Part shown: piece by piece, positions 1-9,079 of the stretch
How positions within the stretch are numbered: the first letter of the stretch is position 1
Layout: every line of letters starts with the position of its first letter
Origin: an uncultured Oscillospiraceae bacterium
GTDB taxonomy: Bacteria > Bacillota > Clostridia > Oscillospirales > Oscillospiraceae
Assembly (NCBI GenBank): GCA_900768135.1
Contig: CAAGBT010000031.1
Span: forward strand, 44,748 to 108,747
Direction of reading: 5' to 3'
DNA: 64,000 nt
Position numbers and translations under genes: made by a program
The notes under the pieces: model-generated
Seen by the model: only the letters and a program-made list of their open reading frames with translations
The model's database searches: none
What the model was told of the DNA's origin: nothing

Positions 1-162
1 TCCGTAGATGGAGATCAGCTCCTTCCCGGCGCGCTTGCCCTCGCGCATCTGCACCAGCACATCGCTGCCGCCGGCAATGATCTGCGCCTCGGGATGTGCA
101 AGCCGAAGCTCGACCGCATTCTGTACGCTCTCAGCCTCGTAAAGCGCTTTCATATCATACAT
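1..162 (-). CDS. xdhB: Xanthine dehydrogenase FAD-binding subunit (N-terminal part)
   Basis: The first 54 residues of a protein cut by the window edge. It starts MYDMKALYEA and contains IIAGGSDVLVQM, the FAD-binding loop typical of the molybdopterin dehydrogenase FAD subunit (FAD_binding_5, XdhB/CoxM type). The ATG lies 3 bases after the stop of xdhA and the ribosome binding site GGAGGAG sits in the xdhA tail, so the two are translated in sequence. In the family this subunit passes electrons from the Fe-S clusters to FAD and NAD. The rest, and probably a 2Fe-2S subunit gene, should lie to the left of the window. Confidence 0.85.
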   Translation of the reverse strand, partial: MYDMKALYEAESVQNAVELRLAHPEAQIIAGGSDVLVQMREGKRAGKELISIYG

Positions 163-165
163 GGC

Positions 166-2478
166 TCACTTCTCCTCCTTCCAGCTGTCGCGGATCAGAC
201 CTGCCTTGCTGAACTCCGCATACAGGACGTGCGGCGTGATGGGGGCAACGTTGACAGGAACGCCCGTCGCGTTATAGATGGCATTGCGGATGGCAGGCGC
301 GCCCGAGCAGGCAGGCGGTTCGCCAAGCGCCTTTGTGCCGAACGGAGACGTCGGCTCCGGGTTCTCAACAAACTGCGCTTCGAGATGCGGATGATCCATA
401 AAGGTCGAAAGCTTATAGTCAAGCAGGTTATTGTTCAGCGGGCGGCCGGTCTTCTCGTCAAAGAGCAGCTGTTCGCTCATGCCAAAGCCGATCGCCATCG
501 ACATACCGCCGTGGACCTGCGCTTCGGCAAGCGCGGGGTTGATGAGCTTGCCGCAGTCGTGTACGTTGATGATCTTCTTGAGCGTGACCTTGCACAGAGG
601 GATATCGACCTCAACATCGGCAAAGGTGCAGCCAAAAGAGTAGGCATTGTTGCGGATCGTATAGGTGGATTCGGCGGTAATATGTTCGCTGTCCACTACG
701 TTATACTGCGCCGTCATGGCAAGCTCGGAAAGCGGCATCAGCACCTTGCCGTCCATCTTCCGGATGATATTGCCCTCTGCGATATCCATGTTATCTGCCG
801 CCTGGCGGGTGATCTTTGCCGCATAGTCAAGGATCTTCCTGCGCAGGAGCGTCGCCGTCTGGCGGATGGAGAAGCCCGCGACATACGTCTGCCGGCTCGC
901 GTAAGCGCCAAGACCAGTGGGCGTGATGTCGGTATCCTGGCAGGAAACGATGTGTACGTCATGGTAGCTCTTCAGCCCCACGGCCTCCGCCGTCATCTGC
1001 GCATAGGCTGTATCCGCGCCCTGACCGATCTCCGTCTCGCCGCACTGCATCGTCACGGTGCCGTCAAGGTTAAGCAGCATCCGGTTGGACGATGTTTCAA
1101 GCGCGATGGGATATACCGCCGTGTTGTACCAGAAGGCCGCCACGCCGATGCCGCGGCGGACAGGACCGGTATCCCCGGCGTATTCCTTCATCTTGCGGTC
1201 GTAATCGATATACGCCTTTCCCTTTTCCAGGCACTCGCGGAACGAATCGTAATAGTTGACGTTTTTGGAAAACCCGTCCTCAAAGCCCTTGGGCATGATG
1301 TACTTCATGCGGTATTCAAGCGGATCCATATGGACGGCCCGCGCGCACTCGTCGATATTGGCGTCGTCGGCGAAAGACGCCTGCGGCATTCCGTAGCCGC
1401 GCATCGCACCGGCAGCGGGGCGGTTGGTGAACACGGTGTAGGCGTCGCCCTCAAAATGCTCGCAGGGGTAAATCTGCGGGAACGAACCCATGGCCTTTGC
1501 CACAATGGAATGACCGTGCGAAGCGTAAGCGCCCTGATTGGAAAACAGCTCCACCTTGCGCGCGGCAATGCTGCCATCGGGGTGCAGCCAGGTGATGATG
1601 TGGAAGCGGATGGCGTGGCGCACACGGTTGCTGACAAACGTCTCCTCGCGCGAACAGTCGATGCGGACGCAGCGGCCGTGTACCTGCGTGGAACACCATG
1701 CGCACAGCGGCTCGTAGAGCGCGTCCTGCTTATTGCCGAAGCCGCCGCCGATATACGGCTTGACGATGCGGATATCCGCCCAGGGCCGTCCCAGCGCCTG
1801 CCCGACGATACGGCGGACAATATGCGGGATCTGCGTGGAGGAAACGACCACAATGCGCCCGTTTTCCTCATAGGCATAGCAGCCGTGGTTCTCGATGTGG
1901 CAGTGCTGCACCGTTGGCGTATCATACCAGCCCTCTACCTTGATGAGGCCGGGCTCCGTGATCGCTTCAGCATAATTGCCCTTGCGGATATCGCTGTGCT
2001 TCAGGATATTGCCCGGAAACTCCTCGTGGATGAGCGGCGCGTCCGGCTCCATCGCCTTCTGCACGTCCAGCACGAACGGAAGCTCCTCATACTCGACCTT
2101 CAGCGCGCGCACGCCCTGCATCGCCGATACCTCGTCCTCTGCGATGACAACGGCAACATCGTCTCCGTAGTAGCGCACATGGCGGTTGAGCAGGTTCCGG
2201 TCCGCCAGATCCTGATGTTCCGGATCCATCGACCAGGGATGCCCCGCCGTTGGAAAGCAGTGCTGCGGCACATCGAAGCACGTCAACACCTTTACAACGC
2301 CCGGGATCGCCTCGGCTGCAGAAACATCCACGCTTTTGACGAATCCGTGCGCAATGGTAGAATGCTTGATGCGCGCATACAGCGCGCCGGCGGGCATCCG
2401 GTCCTCGTAATACCTGGTGCGTCCCGTTACCTTGTCGAACGCATCTACGCGGATCTCGCTTTTCCCTACCTTGTTCAT
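166..2478 (-). CDS. xdhA: Xanthine dehydrogenase molybdenum-binding subunit
   Basis: Protein of 770 residues resembling E. coli XdhA over its whole length: an N-terminal domain beginning around RVDAFDKVTGR, then the Mo-cofactor domain with GGGFGNKQDA, the arginine motif GAMRGYGMPQ, the GQGADTAYAQ segment and the C-terminal GTKALGEPP motif near the catalytic glutamate. It hydroxylates purines (hypoxanthine to xanthine to urate, or related heterocycles) in the cytoplasm with separate FAD and Fe-S partners. I chose the ATG at 2478 because AGGAGGA lies 7 bases upstream; the frame stays open to 2556 without a better start. It is first in an operon with xdhB and diverges from mocA. Confidence 0.88.
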   Translation of the reverse strand: MNKVGKSEIRVDAFDKVTGRTRYYEDRMPAGALYARIKHSTIAHGFVKSVDVSAAEAIPGVVKVLTCFDVPQHCFPTAGHPWSMDPEHQDLADRNLLNRHVRYYGDDVAVVIAEDEVSAMQGVRALKVEYEELPFVLDVQKAMEPDAPLIHEEFPGNILKHSDIRKGNYAEAITEPGLIKVEGWYDTPTVQHCHIENHGCYAYEENGRIVVVSSTQIPHIVRRIVGQALGRPWADIRIVKPYIGGGFGNKQDALYEPLCAWCSTQVHGRCVRIDCSREETFVSNRVRHAIRFHIITWLHPDGSIAARKVELFSNQGAYASHGHSIVAKAMGSFPQIYPCEHFEGDAYTVFTNRPAAGAMRGYGMPQASFADDANIDECARAVHMDPLEYRMKYIMPKGFEDGFSKNVNYYDSFRECLEKGKAYIDYDRKMKEYAGDTGPVRRGIGVAAFWYNTAVYPIALETSSNRMLLNLDGTVTMQCGETEIGQGADTAYAQMTAEAVGLKSYHDVHIVSCQDTDITPTGLGAYASRQTYVAGFSIRQTATLLRRKILDYAAKITRQAADNMDIAEGNIIRKMDGKVLMPLSELAMTAQYNVVDSEHITAESTYTIRNNAYSFGCTFADVEVDIPLCKVTLKKIINVHDCGKLINPALAEAQVHGGMSMAIGFGMSEQLLFDEKTGRPLNNNLLDYKLSTFMDHPHLEAQFVENPEPTSPFGTKALGEPPACSGAPAIRNAIYNATGVPVNVAPITPHVLYAEFSKAGLIRDSWKEEK

Positions 2479-2619
2479 CCATCTTCCTCCTCGTTGAAGC
2501 GCCGCTTTCAGCGGTTCCGCTCGAAAGATTTTGTATTTTCGTTGTGATTTTAGCACAAAACTAACAGAGTGTACAGCGCCTTACGTAATATTATTTTGGA
2601 AACAGCGGGATATCCTCCC

Positions 2620-2648
2620 TTGTCCGCCGGCGCAAAACCTGCTATGAT
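2620..2648 (+). promoter_or_regulatory. Predicted sigma-A promoter of mocA
   Basis: TTGTCC, 17 bases, then TATGAT, ending 32 bases before the mocA start. Match by eye only. Confidence 0.6.
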
Positions 2649-2680
2649 GAGCAGGCAGAGATCCATAGGATTCAGGTGAT

Positions 2681-3271
2681 ATGATGAAACAGAACTTATC
2701 GATTGGCTGCCTGCTGATGGCGGCCGGCAGCGCCAAACGCTTTGGCGAAAACAAGCTCTCGGCGGAGCTTTGCGGCAAAACGCTCATCGAGCGCGCCATG
2801 GAGTCCATTCCGCGCGAACAGTTTTCGCGCGTACTCGTTGTCACGCAGTATCCGCAAATTGTGCAGCTCGCTGCGCGCTTCGGTTATGAAGCGCTGCGTA
2901 ACGAGCATCCGGAGGCCGGCCAGAGCGAAACGATCCGCCTTGGCACCGCCGCGCTGCAGAAGGACTGCGACGCGATCTGCTACATGGTCGCCGACCAGCC
3001 GCTGCTGCGGCGTGAAAGCGTTGCGCAGGAAGCGGCATTTTACCGCGCGCATCCGGACCGCATCGTTGGTCTCGGCCATAACGGCGTGCGCGGCAACCCC
3101 TGCATTTTCCCGGCCCGCTTTTATCCGGAGCTGCTTGCGCTCACGGGCGACACCGGCGGCAGCAGGGTCATCCGCGCCCACGAGGACGCGCTGCTGCTTT
3201 ACGAAGTGGACGCCGCGCAGCTGAGCGATGTAGACACCAGAGCCTCGCTCGATGCGCTCAGGCAGTTGTGA
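2681..3271 (+). CDS. mocA: Molybdenum cofactor cytidylyl/guanylyltransferase-like protein (MocA family)
   Basis: Protein of 196 residues with the MobA-like nucleotidyltransferase fold. The N-terminus has the nucleotide-binding motif LLMAAGSAKRFGENKL (family pattern LAAGxSxRxGxxK) and VADQPLL supplies the metal-binding aspartate. MocA attaches CMP to molybdopterin to make the MCD cofactor used by xanthine dehydrogenase-type enzymes, which fits its position between two such enzymes. Related genes belong to the selenium-dependent Mo hydroxylase set. The stop lies inside the convergent asparaginase gene (14-base overlap). Choice of CTP over GTP is inferred from family and context. Confidence 0.82.
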   Translation: MMKQNLSIGCLLMAAGSAKRFGENKLSAELCGKTLIERAMESIPREQFSRVLVVTQYPQIVQLAARFGYEALRNEHPEAGQSETIRLGTAALQKDCDAICYMVADQPLLRRESVAQEAAFYRAHPDRIVGLGHNGVRGNPCIFPARFYPELLALTGDTGGSRVIRAHEDALLLYEVDAAQLSDVDTRASLDALRQL

Positions 3272-4268
3272 TCTCTCCGCGCAAATCCTGCTCCATCGTC
3301 CGCTTTACCTCTTCCTTGCTGCAGCCGCAGGAGAACAGGTAATACAGCTTGGCAACCGCGGCTTCGGTCGTCATATCCAGGCCGCTGACCGCTCCCGCCT
3401 TTTTCAGCGCGCTCGACGTCTCATAAGCCCCGAGCGACACCGCGCCCTGCGGACACTGTGAGCAGACGGTCAGCACCGTGCCGTTATGGAACGCCTTGCG
3501 GATAATGGGCAGCAGCGCGTTTCCGTCGCCGGGGATATTGCCTGCGCCGAACGTTTCAATAACGATACCGCGCAGCTTTTCCGTCATAATAGATTCAAAC
3601 AGGGAAAACTGGATCCCCGGAAAGACCTTGATCACGCCGATGGGGACGCTGTCCAGCAGTTGCAGCTTCAGCCCGCCTTCCTGCCGCGGCAGGAGGGCGG
3701 CTTCATTGTATTTGATAGAGATCCCCGCCTCGGCAAGGCTGGGATAATTGGGCGAAACAAAGGCGATCAGCCCATCGGCGGAGTATTTTGTAGCGCGGTT
3801 GCCGCGCAGCAGCTTTCCGCCGAAATAGAGGCACACCTCGCGCACGATGCACTCCCCTGCGATCAGAAGCGCCGTAATGAGGTTGTCGCGGCCGTCGCTG
3901 CGGATCTCGCACAGAGGGATCTGCGAACCGGTCAGCACCACCGGCTTGTCGAGTCCGCCAAGCATGAACGAAAGCGCCGAAGCGGTGTATGCCATGGTGT
4001 CCGTTCCGTGCAGAACGACAAACCCGTCATACGCATCGTAGCGCTGCGCCACGATCGCGGCGATGCGGTTCCATTCGTGTACCGTCATGTTCGATGAGTC
4101 GAGCAGCGGCGACATTTCCATGAAATCCCATGCCGGCATTTCCGGCGCGTGCAGATCGGAGATATTATCGAGTGCGGCGCGGAAATAGCCGGAGCGCGGC
4201 GCATAGCCGTCGTCCGTGCGCGTCATGCCGATCGTTCCGCCGGTGTAGATGATAAGAACGCGATTCAT
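3258..4268 (-). CDS. ansA: L-asparaginase, type I
   Basis: Protein of 336 residues that hydrolyses asparagine to aspartate and ammonia. The two catalytic threonine motifs are visible: YTGGTIGMT at the N-terminus and LHGTDTMAYTA near residue 95, with a further conserved LTGSQIP. There is no signal peptide, so it is the cytoplasmic type I form. The start ATG has AGGAGG 5 bases upstream. It follows the Se-type xanthine dehydrogenase gene by 12 bases, so the two are probably one operon, an unusual pairing that suggests shared nitrogen-scavenging control. Confidence 0.9.
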   Translation of the reverse strand: MNRVLIIYTGGTIGMTRTDDGYAPRSGYFRAALDNISDLHAPEMPAWDFMEMSPLLDSSNMTVHEWNRIAAIVAQRYDAYDGFVVLHGTDTMAYTASALSFMLGGLDKPVVLTGSQIPLCEIRSDGRDNLITALLIAGECIVREVCLYFGGKLLRGNRATKYSADGLIAFVSPNYPSLAEAGISIKYNEAALLPRQEGGLKLQLLDSVPIGVIKVFPGIQFSLFESIMTEKLRGIVIETFGAGNIPGDGNALLPIIRKAFHNGTVLTVCSQCPQGAVSLGAYETSSALKKAGAVSGLDMTTEAAVAKLYYLFSCGCSKEEVKRTMEQDLRGEITTA

Positions 4269-4280
4269 CGCTTCCTCCTG

Positions 4281-6857
4281 TTACTTTTTGTAGGGCGTGT
4301 GGTCGAGCGGCAGGCTGCGGCGGCGCTCGCCGTCATAGCGGAAGTATGCGTCCGCAATGGCGGGCGCAGTGGGGATGGACGTGATCTCTCCGATGCCGAT
4401 GGCGCCGTTGGCCAGCGGCAGGCCGGGCTTGTCGATCACGATGGACTTGATCTCGGGGATCTGATTAGCGCGGAAAAGGCCGAGCATACCGTATTTCGCC
4501 GTGGGCTTTCCATGGTCGAGCGGGTACTTTTCCGTGAGCGCATAGCCCATGCTCATCACCACGCCGCCCTCGATCTGCCCCTCGCAGGAGAGCGGGTTGA
4601 TGGCCTTGCCCACATCGTGTGCGGCGACCATTCTCTTCACCATGCCGGTCTCCCTATCCAGCACGCACATCTGTGTGGCGTAGCCATATGCCACATGAGA
4701 CACCGGATGCGGCACATCCGCGCCAAGCGGGTCCGTTTTGGCAAGGTATTCGCCGTAAAACTCCTGCCCCACCAGCGCCGAAAGCGACTTCTCGCTGAGC
4801 GCTGCCTTCAGCTGCTCGCAGGCGCGGCGGCAGGCCTCGCCCGTTACAAGCGTCTGCCGCGAACCGGAGGTGTCGCCGCTGTCGCTGGCGATCCAGGTGT
4901 TGCTGCGCTCATAGACGATCTCCTCCGGAGCAACGCCCGCGTTCGTCACGACCATCTGCGTCAGCACCGTGCCAAGCCCCTGCCCGATGCAGGAGGCTCC
5001 GGCATAGATATGGACCTTTGCATCGTTTTCAACAATGAGCTTGCAGCGGCCCCAGTCGGGCAGTCCAACGCCAACGCCCGCATTCTTCATCGCACAGGCA
5101 AGGCCGACCGGTTCGCCGTTTTTCACTGCCTCATCGTAATAGGGCTTGATCGCCTCAAGCGTTTCCACAAGGCCGGTCTCCGGTCCGACGATCTGGCCGT
5201 TCGGCAGCTCCTCGCCGGGGCGGATAGCGTTGCGGTAGCGGATCTCCCAGGGAGAGATGCCCACAAGATCCGCCATTTCGTTGAGCAGCGTTTCGGTGGC
5301 GAAGCAGGTCTGCGTCACGCCGAAGCCGCGGAACGCGCCTGCGGGCGGATTATTGGTATATAGCGCCTTGCCCTCGATCTCGAAATTCTGGTAGTTGTAC
5401 GGCCCGGCAGCGTGGGTACACGCACGTTCAAGCACCGGTCCGCCCAGCGAGGCAAACGCGCCGGTATCGGACACGACGCTTGCCTTTACGCCCTGAATGA
5501 TGCCGTTCTCATTGCAGCCCATCGTAAAGTCCATCCACATCGGATGGCGCTTGGGATGGACGAGGATGGATTCCTGCCGCGTAAGCTTTACCTTGACCGG
5601 CACGCGCGCAATATAGGCGATGAGCGCCGCATGATGCTGCACCGACATATCTTCCTTCCCGCCGAAGCCGCCGCCGACGAGCATATTCTGCACCTGGCAG
5701 TGGTCGTAATCCACGCCGAGCATTGCCGCGCACTCGTGCATGGTGGTGTGCGCGCTCTGGTCGGTCGTGAGCAGCCTCACGCCGCCGTTATCAAGCGGCA
5801 GCGCCACGCAGCACTCCGGCTCGAGAAAGGCGTGTTCCGTCCACGGTGTTTCAAATTTCTCGTGCAGGACGTATCTGGCATTCCGGATGGCCTCGTCCGC
5901 GTTCCCGCGGGCAATATGCTTTTCCGCCTGCACATTGCTCGCGTCATGCTCGAAAACAAGCGGCGCGTTCTCCGCCATCGCCTCTTCCGGGCTGAAAACT
6001 GCGGGCAATATCTCGTATTCGACCTTAACAAGCTTTTTTGCCTGCTCCAGCGTCTCGCGGTCGCGCGCGCAGACAAGGGCGACCGCATCGCCCAGATACT
6101 GCGTCACCTGCCCCACGGGGATCATGGTAGGCTGATCCTTTTTGATGTGGCCGACGTTCAGCTTGCCCGGCACATCCTCTGCCGTCAGCACGCATACAAC
6201 GCCGGGCAGCGCCTCGGCCTCGCTTTTGTCGATTGAAAGCACGCGGGCGCGCGGATACTGGCTGCGCACAGCGCTGCCGTAACACATTCCCTCTACATAC
6301 ACGTCGTCGGGATACTGCCCGCAGCCCTGCACCTTTTCCGCCACATCGATGCGGCGGACGCGCCGGCCGACCTGATAATCCTCTGCCGAGAGCGCAGGGA
6401 GCTTTCCCTCGCGCAGGATCTTTGCGGCAAGCAGAATGCCGTCGATGATCTTGACATAGCCTGTGCAGCGGCAGATATTGTTGCGGATGGCAAAGGCGGC
6501 CTCCTCGCGCGTGGGATCAGGATTCTGGTCAAGGAGCGCCTTGGCGGAGATTACCATGCCCGGGATGCAGAAGCCGCACTGCACCGCGCCGGCTTCGCCG
6601 AAAGCGAAGGTAAACGCAGCCTTCTCAAAATCGGAAAGGCCCTCCACCGTGACGATATGCTTTCCCTCCAGCTTGTCCGTCTGCGGGATGCAGGCTTTGG
6701 TCGGCTTGCCGTCGATCAGCACATGGCAGGTACCGCAGGCGCCCTCGCTGCACCCGTCCTTGACAGACAGCAGACGCAGCTCATCGCGCAGAAAGCGGAT
6801 CAGCTTCTGGTTCTTTTCCACCGTTACCGGCATTCCGTTTACAACAAAAGAAGCCAT
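4281..6857 (-). CDS. Probable selenium-dependent xanthine dehydrogenase (2Fe-2S/Mo fusion)
   Basis: Protein of 858 residues. Residues 1-80 are a plant-type ferredoxin domain with cysteines at 36, 41, 44 and 56; residues 85-155 are the second 2Fe-2S domain (CGFCIPGM and CRCTGY). From about residue 165 a complete Mo-binding dehydrogenase follows, with GGGFGGKEDM, GAFRGFGVTQ, CIGQGLG and the C-terminal GAIGIGE. There is no FAD domain. This Fe-S plus Mo layout, and the segment DSGDTSGSRQTLVTGEA, match the selenium-dependent xanthine dehydrogenase family as I know it, where Se is a labile Mo ligand and not selenocysteine. Nearby mocA and the selenium locus at 56-59 kb agree. The true substrate could be another purine or heterocycle. 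AGGAG precedes the ATG by 7 bases. Confidence 0.75.
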   Translation of the reverse strand: MASFVVNGMPVTVEKNQKLIRFLRDELRLLSVKDGCSEGACGTCHVLIDGKPTKACIPQTDKLEGKHIVTVEGLSDFEKAAFTFAFGEAGAVQCGFCIPGMVISAKALLDQNPDPTREEAAFAIRNNICRCTGYVKIIDGILLAAKILREGKLPALSAEDYQVGRRVRRIDVAEKVQGCGQYPDDVYVEGMCYGSAVRSQYPRARVLSIDKSEAEALPGVVCVLTAEDVPGKLNVGHIKKDQPTMIPVGQVTQYLGDAVALVCARDRETLEQAKKLVKVEYEILPAVFSPEEAMAENAPLVFEHDASNVQAEKHIARGNADEAIRNARYVLHEKFETPWTEHAFLEPECCVALPLDNGGVRLLTTDQSAHTTMHECAAMLGVDYDHCQVQNMLVGGGFGGKEDMSVQHHAALIAYIARVPVKVKLTRQESILVHPKRHPMWMDFTMGCNENGIIQGVKASVVSDTGAFASLGGPVLERACTHAAGPYNYQNFEIEGKALYTNNPPAGAFRGFGVTQTCFATETLLNEMADLVGISPWEIRYRNAIRPGEELPNGQIVGPETGLVETLEAIKPYYDEAVKNGEPVGLACAMKNAGVGVGLPDWGRCKLIVENDAKVHIYAGASCIGQGLGTVLTQMVVTNAGVAPEEIVYERSNTWIASDSGDTSGSRQTLVTGEACRRACEQLKAALSEKSLSALVGQEFYGEYLAKTDPLGADVPHPVSHVAYGYATQMCVLDRETGMVKRMVAAHDVGKAINPLSCEGQIEGGVVMSMGYALTEKYPLDHGKPTAKYGMLGLFRANQIPEIKSIVIDKPGLPLANGAIGIGEITSIPTAPAIADAYFRYDGERRRSLPLDHTPYKK

Positions 6858-6984
6858 AGCAAAACTCCTGTTTAAAAATTACAATTATTTTGGTCGCCTA
6901 ATTATTTTTATTGTAGCACAGGTACGAAAAAGACGCAACCGGAAATCTGCGCCTCGCTATTCTATTTCAAAAATTACGATGCTC

Positions 6985-7013
6985 TTGACAAATCCGCTGT
7001 TTCGCGCTAAGAT
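6985..7013 (+). promoter_or_regulatory. Predicted sigma-A promoter of the thiT leader
   Basis: TTGACA, 17 bases, TAAGAT, immediately upstream of the riboswitch. Near-consensus. Confidence 0.75.
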
Positions 7014-7021
7014 GTTGCTGT

Positions 7022-7121
7022 AACTGCAAGGGGCGCCGGCGCAAGCCGGCTGAGATGCGTCGTATCGCCGCCGCTGTCCCTCAGACCTGATCCGGGTAAT
7101 GCCGGCGTAGGAATGCAAAGC
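7022..7121 (+). promoter_or_regulatory. TPP riboswitch (THI element)
   Basis: The leader carries the two conserved parts of the thiamine pyrophosphate aptamer: GGGGCGCC... with GCCGGCTGAGAT, and ACCTGATCCGGGTAAT followed by GCCGGCGTAGGAA. Outer ends TGCA (7025-7028) and TGCA (7114-7117) can close the P1 helix. A terminator hairpin follows at 7146, so TPP binding should end transcription before thiT. The regulated gene, a thiamine transporter, fits. Confidence 0.95.
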
Positions 7122-7145
7122 GCGTCTCTCTTTTGTCTTAACTTT

Positions 7146-7177
7146 GCACCGTGACGTCGGCGTCGCGGTGCTTTTTT
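7146..7177 (+). terminator. Riboswitch-controlled intrinsic terminator
   Basis: An 11-bp stem (7146-7156 with 7161-7171, one G-U pair) closed by a TCGG tetraloop and followed by six T. It lies between the TPP aptamer and thiT and is the likely expression platform. Confidence 0.85.
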
Positions 7178-7221
7178 GCGCTGCGGCGCGGACAGGGATC
7201 ACTTTTTTGGAGGTATCTTCC

Positions 7222-7800
7222 ATGCGCAACGCCACTTCTTCCCACAACGCCACGCGCCGCCTGGCCGAGGGCGGCATCTGCATCGCACTCGCCCTTGTGC
7301 TGAGCTACATCAAGATCCCCATCGGGCTGTCGTTCGGCGGCTTCGGCGGCTCGATCAATCTTGTGATGATCCCGCTGATCCTCTTCGCCGTGCGCTGGGG
7401 TGCGCCCTGGGGCGTCCTCGCCGGCCTTGCCTTCGGCACGCTGAAGTATTTCTTCGCTGAGGGCTTTGCCGTAAGCTGGGTATCCATCCTCTTCGACTAT
7501 TCCCTCGCCTACGCCGCCATCGGCCTTGCGGGCCTGCTGCGCGCCAAAGGCGGCAGCTATGCAAAGCTCCCGCTCGCGGCGCTTATCGGCTGCCTTGCCC
7601 GCTTTGCCGTCCACTTCATCTCCGGCGTGACGGTCTACGCGCAGTATATGCCCGAGGAATTCATGGGGCTGACCATGACGTCTCCCGTGTTCTACTCCAT
7701 CCTCTACAACGGCACCTATATGCTGCCCAACACCATTCTCGCCATCGCTCTCTGCGCGCTGCTCATCAAGCCTGCCGCAAAGCTGCCGAGGGCCGAATAA
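7222..7800 (+). CDS. thiT: Thiamine ECF transporter S component
   Basis: Hydrophobic protein of 192 residues with about six membrane segments. It matches ThiT (YuaJ): the early segment RLAEGGICIALALVLSYIKI, GGSINLVMIPL, and the later NGTYMLPN. The protein binds thiamine and works with the shared ECF ATPases and EcfT, which are not in this window. The frame is open from 7144, but GGAGG at 7209-7213 identifies the ATG at 7222. Expression is controlled by the upstream TPP riboswitch. A bidirectional terminator follows. Confidence 0.93.
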   Translation: MRNATSSHNATRRLAEGGICIALALVLSYIKIPIGLSFGGFGGSINLVMIPLILFAVRWGAPWGVLAGLAFGTLKYFFAEGFAVSWVSILFDYSLAYAAIGLAGLLRAKGGSYAKLPLAALIGCLARFAVHFISGVTVYAQYMPEEFMGLTMTSPVFYSILYNGTYMLPNTILAIALCALLIKPAAKLPRAE

Positions 7801-7835
7801 AAACGCTTTATTCTCTCTTTACCCACCCATCCCAC

Positions 7836-7885
7836 GCGGCAAAAAGCGAAGCACGCTCCGGTGCTTCGCTTTTTGCCGCTATTTT
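7836..7885. terminator. Bidirectional terminator between thiT and the DUF2974 gene
   Basis: A 19-bp perfect stem (7836-7854 with 7861-7879) whose arms begin and end with A/T runs, so it can act on both converging transcripts. Confidence 0.9.
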
Positions 7886-7891
7886 TTACGG

Positions 7892-9076
7892 TCACTTTTT
7901 CTTCTCCAGCAGCTTCTGGTACTGCTCAGCGAGCCTGCGGCGCATATTCTCGAATTCGCGGCCGCTCTCCTCCTGCGCATCCTGCACGAAACCTCTTGTA
8001 CCGAGCCTGAGCAGCAGCTTGAACGCCTCGCTCATCATACGGCGCGTTTCGCGGTCAAGATTCTTGTAGGTCTTAAGCATCGCAGCGGCGCTCCTGAGCT
8101 TTTCCTCGTTCAGCTCGCTGAGCGTTTTTGCACCCGTAGCGGTGAAGACGCTGTAGAGCGCGTCGGCCAGCGCTTCGCGCTGCTGCGCGCTGAGCGAAGC
8201 CGCCCATTTGTCCAGCGCCTCGTCCACAAGCTTGCCCTCGCGGGAAAAATCATCAAGGTGGACAAACTGCGTTCCCTTGACCTCCCACGAAAAGCCGTTG
8301 TGCTGGTAGATCCCCTCGTAGGTGGAATAGACGACCTGGTAATCCTTTTCATGCTCCAGAAGCATCCCGACCACCGAGGTCTGCGGCAGGATGGTACGGA
8401 TGCGCGAGGCAATGCGCCTGTGGCCCGGCGTCTCGCTGATGGGCCAGGCAAAGCCGGGACCGTCGTTGTTGTGTACGGCGATGATGCGCTCCTGCACCTC
8501 GGCGGGCGCCTTGGCGGCGCTGTAGACGGCAAGATTGCCCCCCTTGGAATGTCCGCCGATGCGCAGAGTCCTGTCGCCGTACTGCCGCGCCATGCGCGTC
8601 AGATAGTTCACCGCCTGCCGCTGCGAGGGGATCTCATCCAGAAAGCCCATGTTGAGATCCTCCTTCCATCCGACAAGCGTATCGTCTGTGCCGCGGAAGG
8701 ACACATACACGCTGCCGTTGCCAAGATCGATTGTAAGCGCGGCAAACTGCTGCTCGATCGCGTCATCGAGCAGCGCGGCATAGCCGTTGAGCAGCATATT
8801 GCCGAAGCGCGCGCTGTGCATCAGCTTGCGCAGCATCTTCACGATCGTTCCGGGGACCAGCACGCCCATATCGTCGTCCTGGCCGCCGCGGCGGGAAAAG
8901 TACAGCTCCGCCGCCTCGTGCAGCGCGATGCCGCGCCCGATCTCCGGCGGCGGAACGATGCCCTCAAAATCCACAAAGCTCAGCTCCGCCAGGATCAGCG
9001 CGTCCACCTCGTTGAAGGGTGAGACCTCCAGCGTGATGTCGCCGCGCCAGTCAAGATAATCCATCATGTTCGCCAT
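7892..9076 (-). CDS. DUF2974 (Mbeg1-like) alpha/beta hydrolase family protein
   Basis: Protein of 394 residues. The centre has FRGTDDTLVGWKED, a lipase-3-like motif, and GGHSKGGNLAVYSA near residue 180, a nucleophile elbow (G-x-S-x-G) whose serine is the likely catalytic residue. These belong to the DUF2974 family of cytoplasmic Clostridia hydrolases with unknown substrate. The C-terminal 120 residues are helical and charged. The start is set by GGAGG, which lies inside the last codons of cca, so translation is coupled with cca 3 bases upstream. Lipase activity is only inferred. Confidence 0.75.
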   Translation of the reverse strand: MANMMDYLDWRGDITLEVSPFNEVDALILAELSFVDFEGIVPPPEIGRGIALHEAAELYFSRRGGQDDDMGVLVPGTIVKMLRKLMHSARFGNMLLNGYAALLDDAIEQQFAALTIDLGNGSVYVSFRGTDDTLVGWKEDLNMGFLDEIPSQRQAVNYLTRMARQYGDRTLRIGGHSKGGNLAVYSAAKAPAEVQERIIAVHNNDGPGFAWPISETPGHRRIASRIRTILPQTSVVGMLLEHEKDYQVVYSTYEGIYQHNGFSWEVKGTQFVHLDDFSREGKLVDEALDKWAASLSAQQREALADALYSVFTATGAKTLSELNEEKLRSAAAMLKTYKNLDRETRRMMSEAFKLLLRLGTRGFVQDAQEESGREFENMRRRLAEQYQKLLEKKK

Positions 9077-9079
9077 TAT

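Noticed and set aside
94..2547. An 817-codon plus-strand open frame opposite xdhA
   Set aside because: It has no family features and mirrors the codon bias of xdhA, whose XDH motifs are unmistakable. It is a shadow of the real gene.
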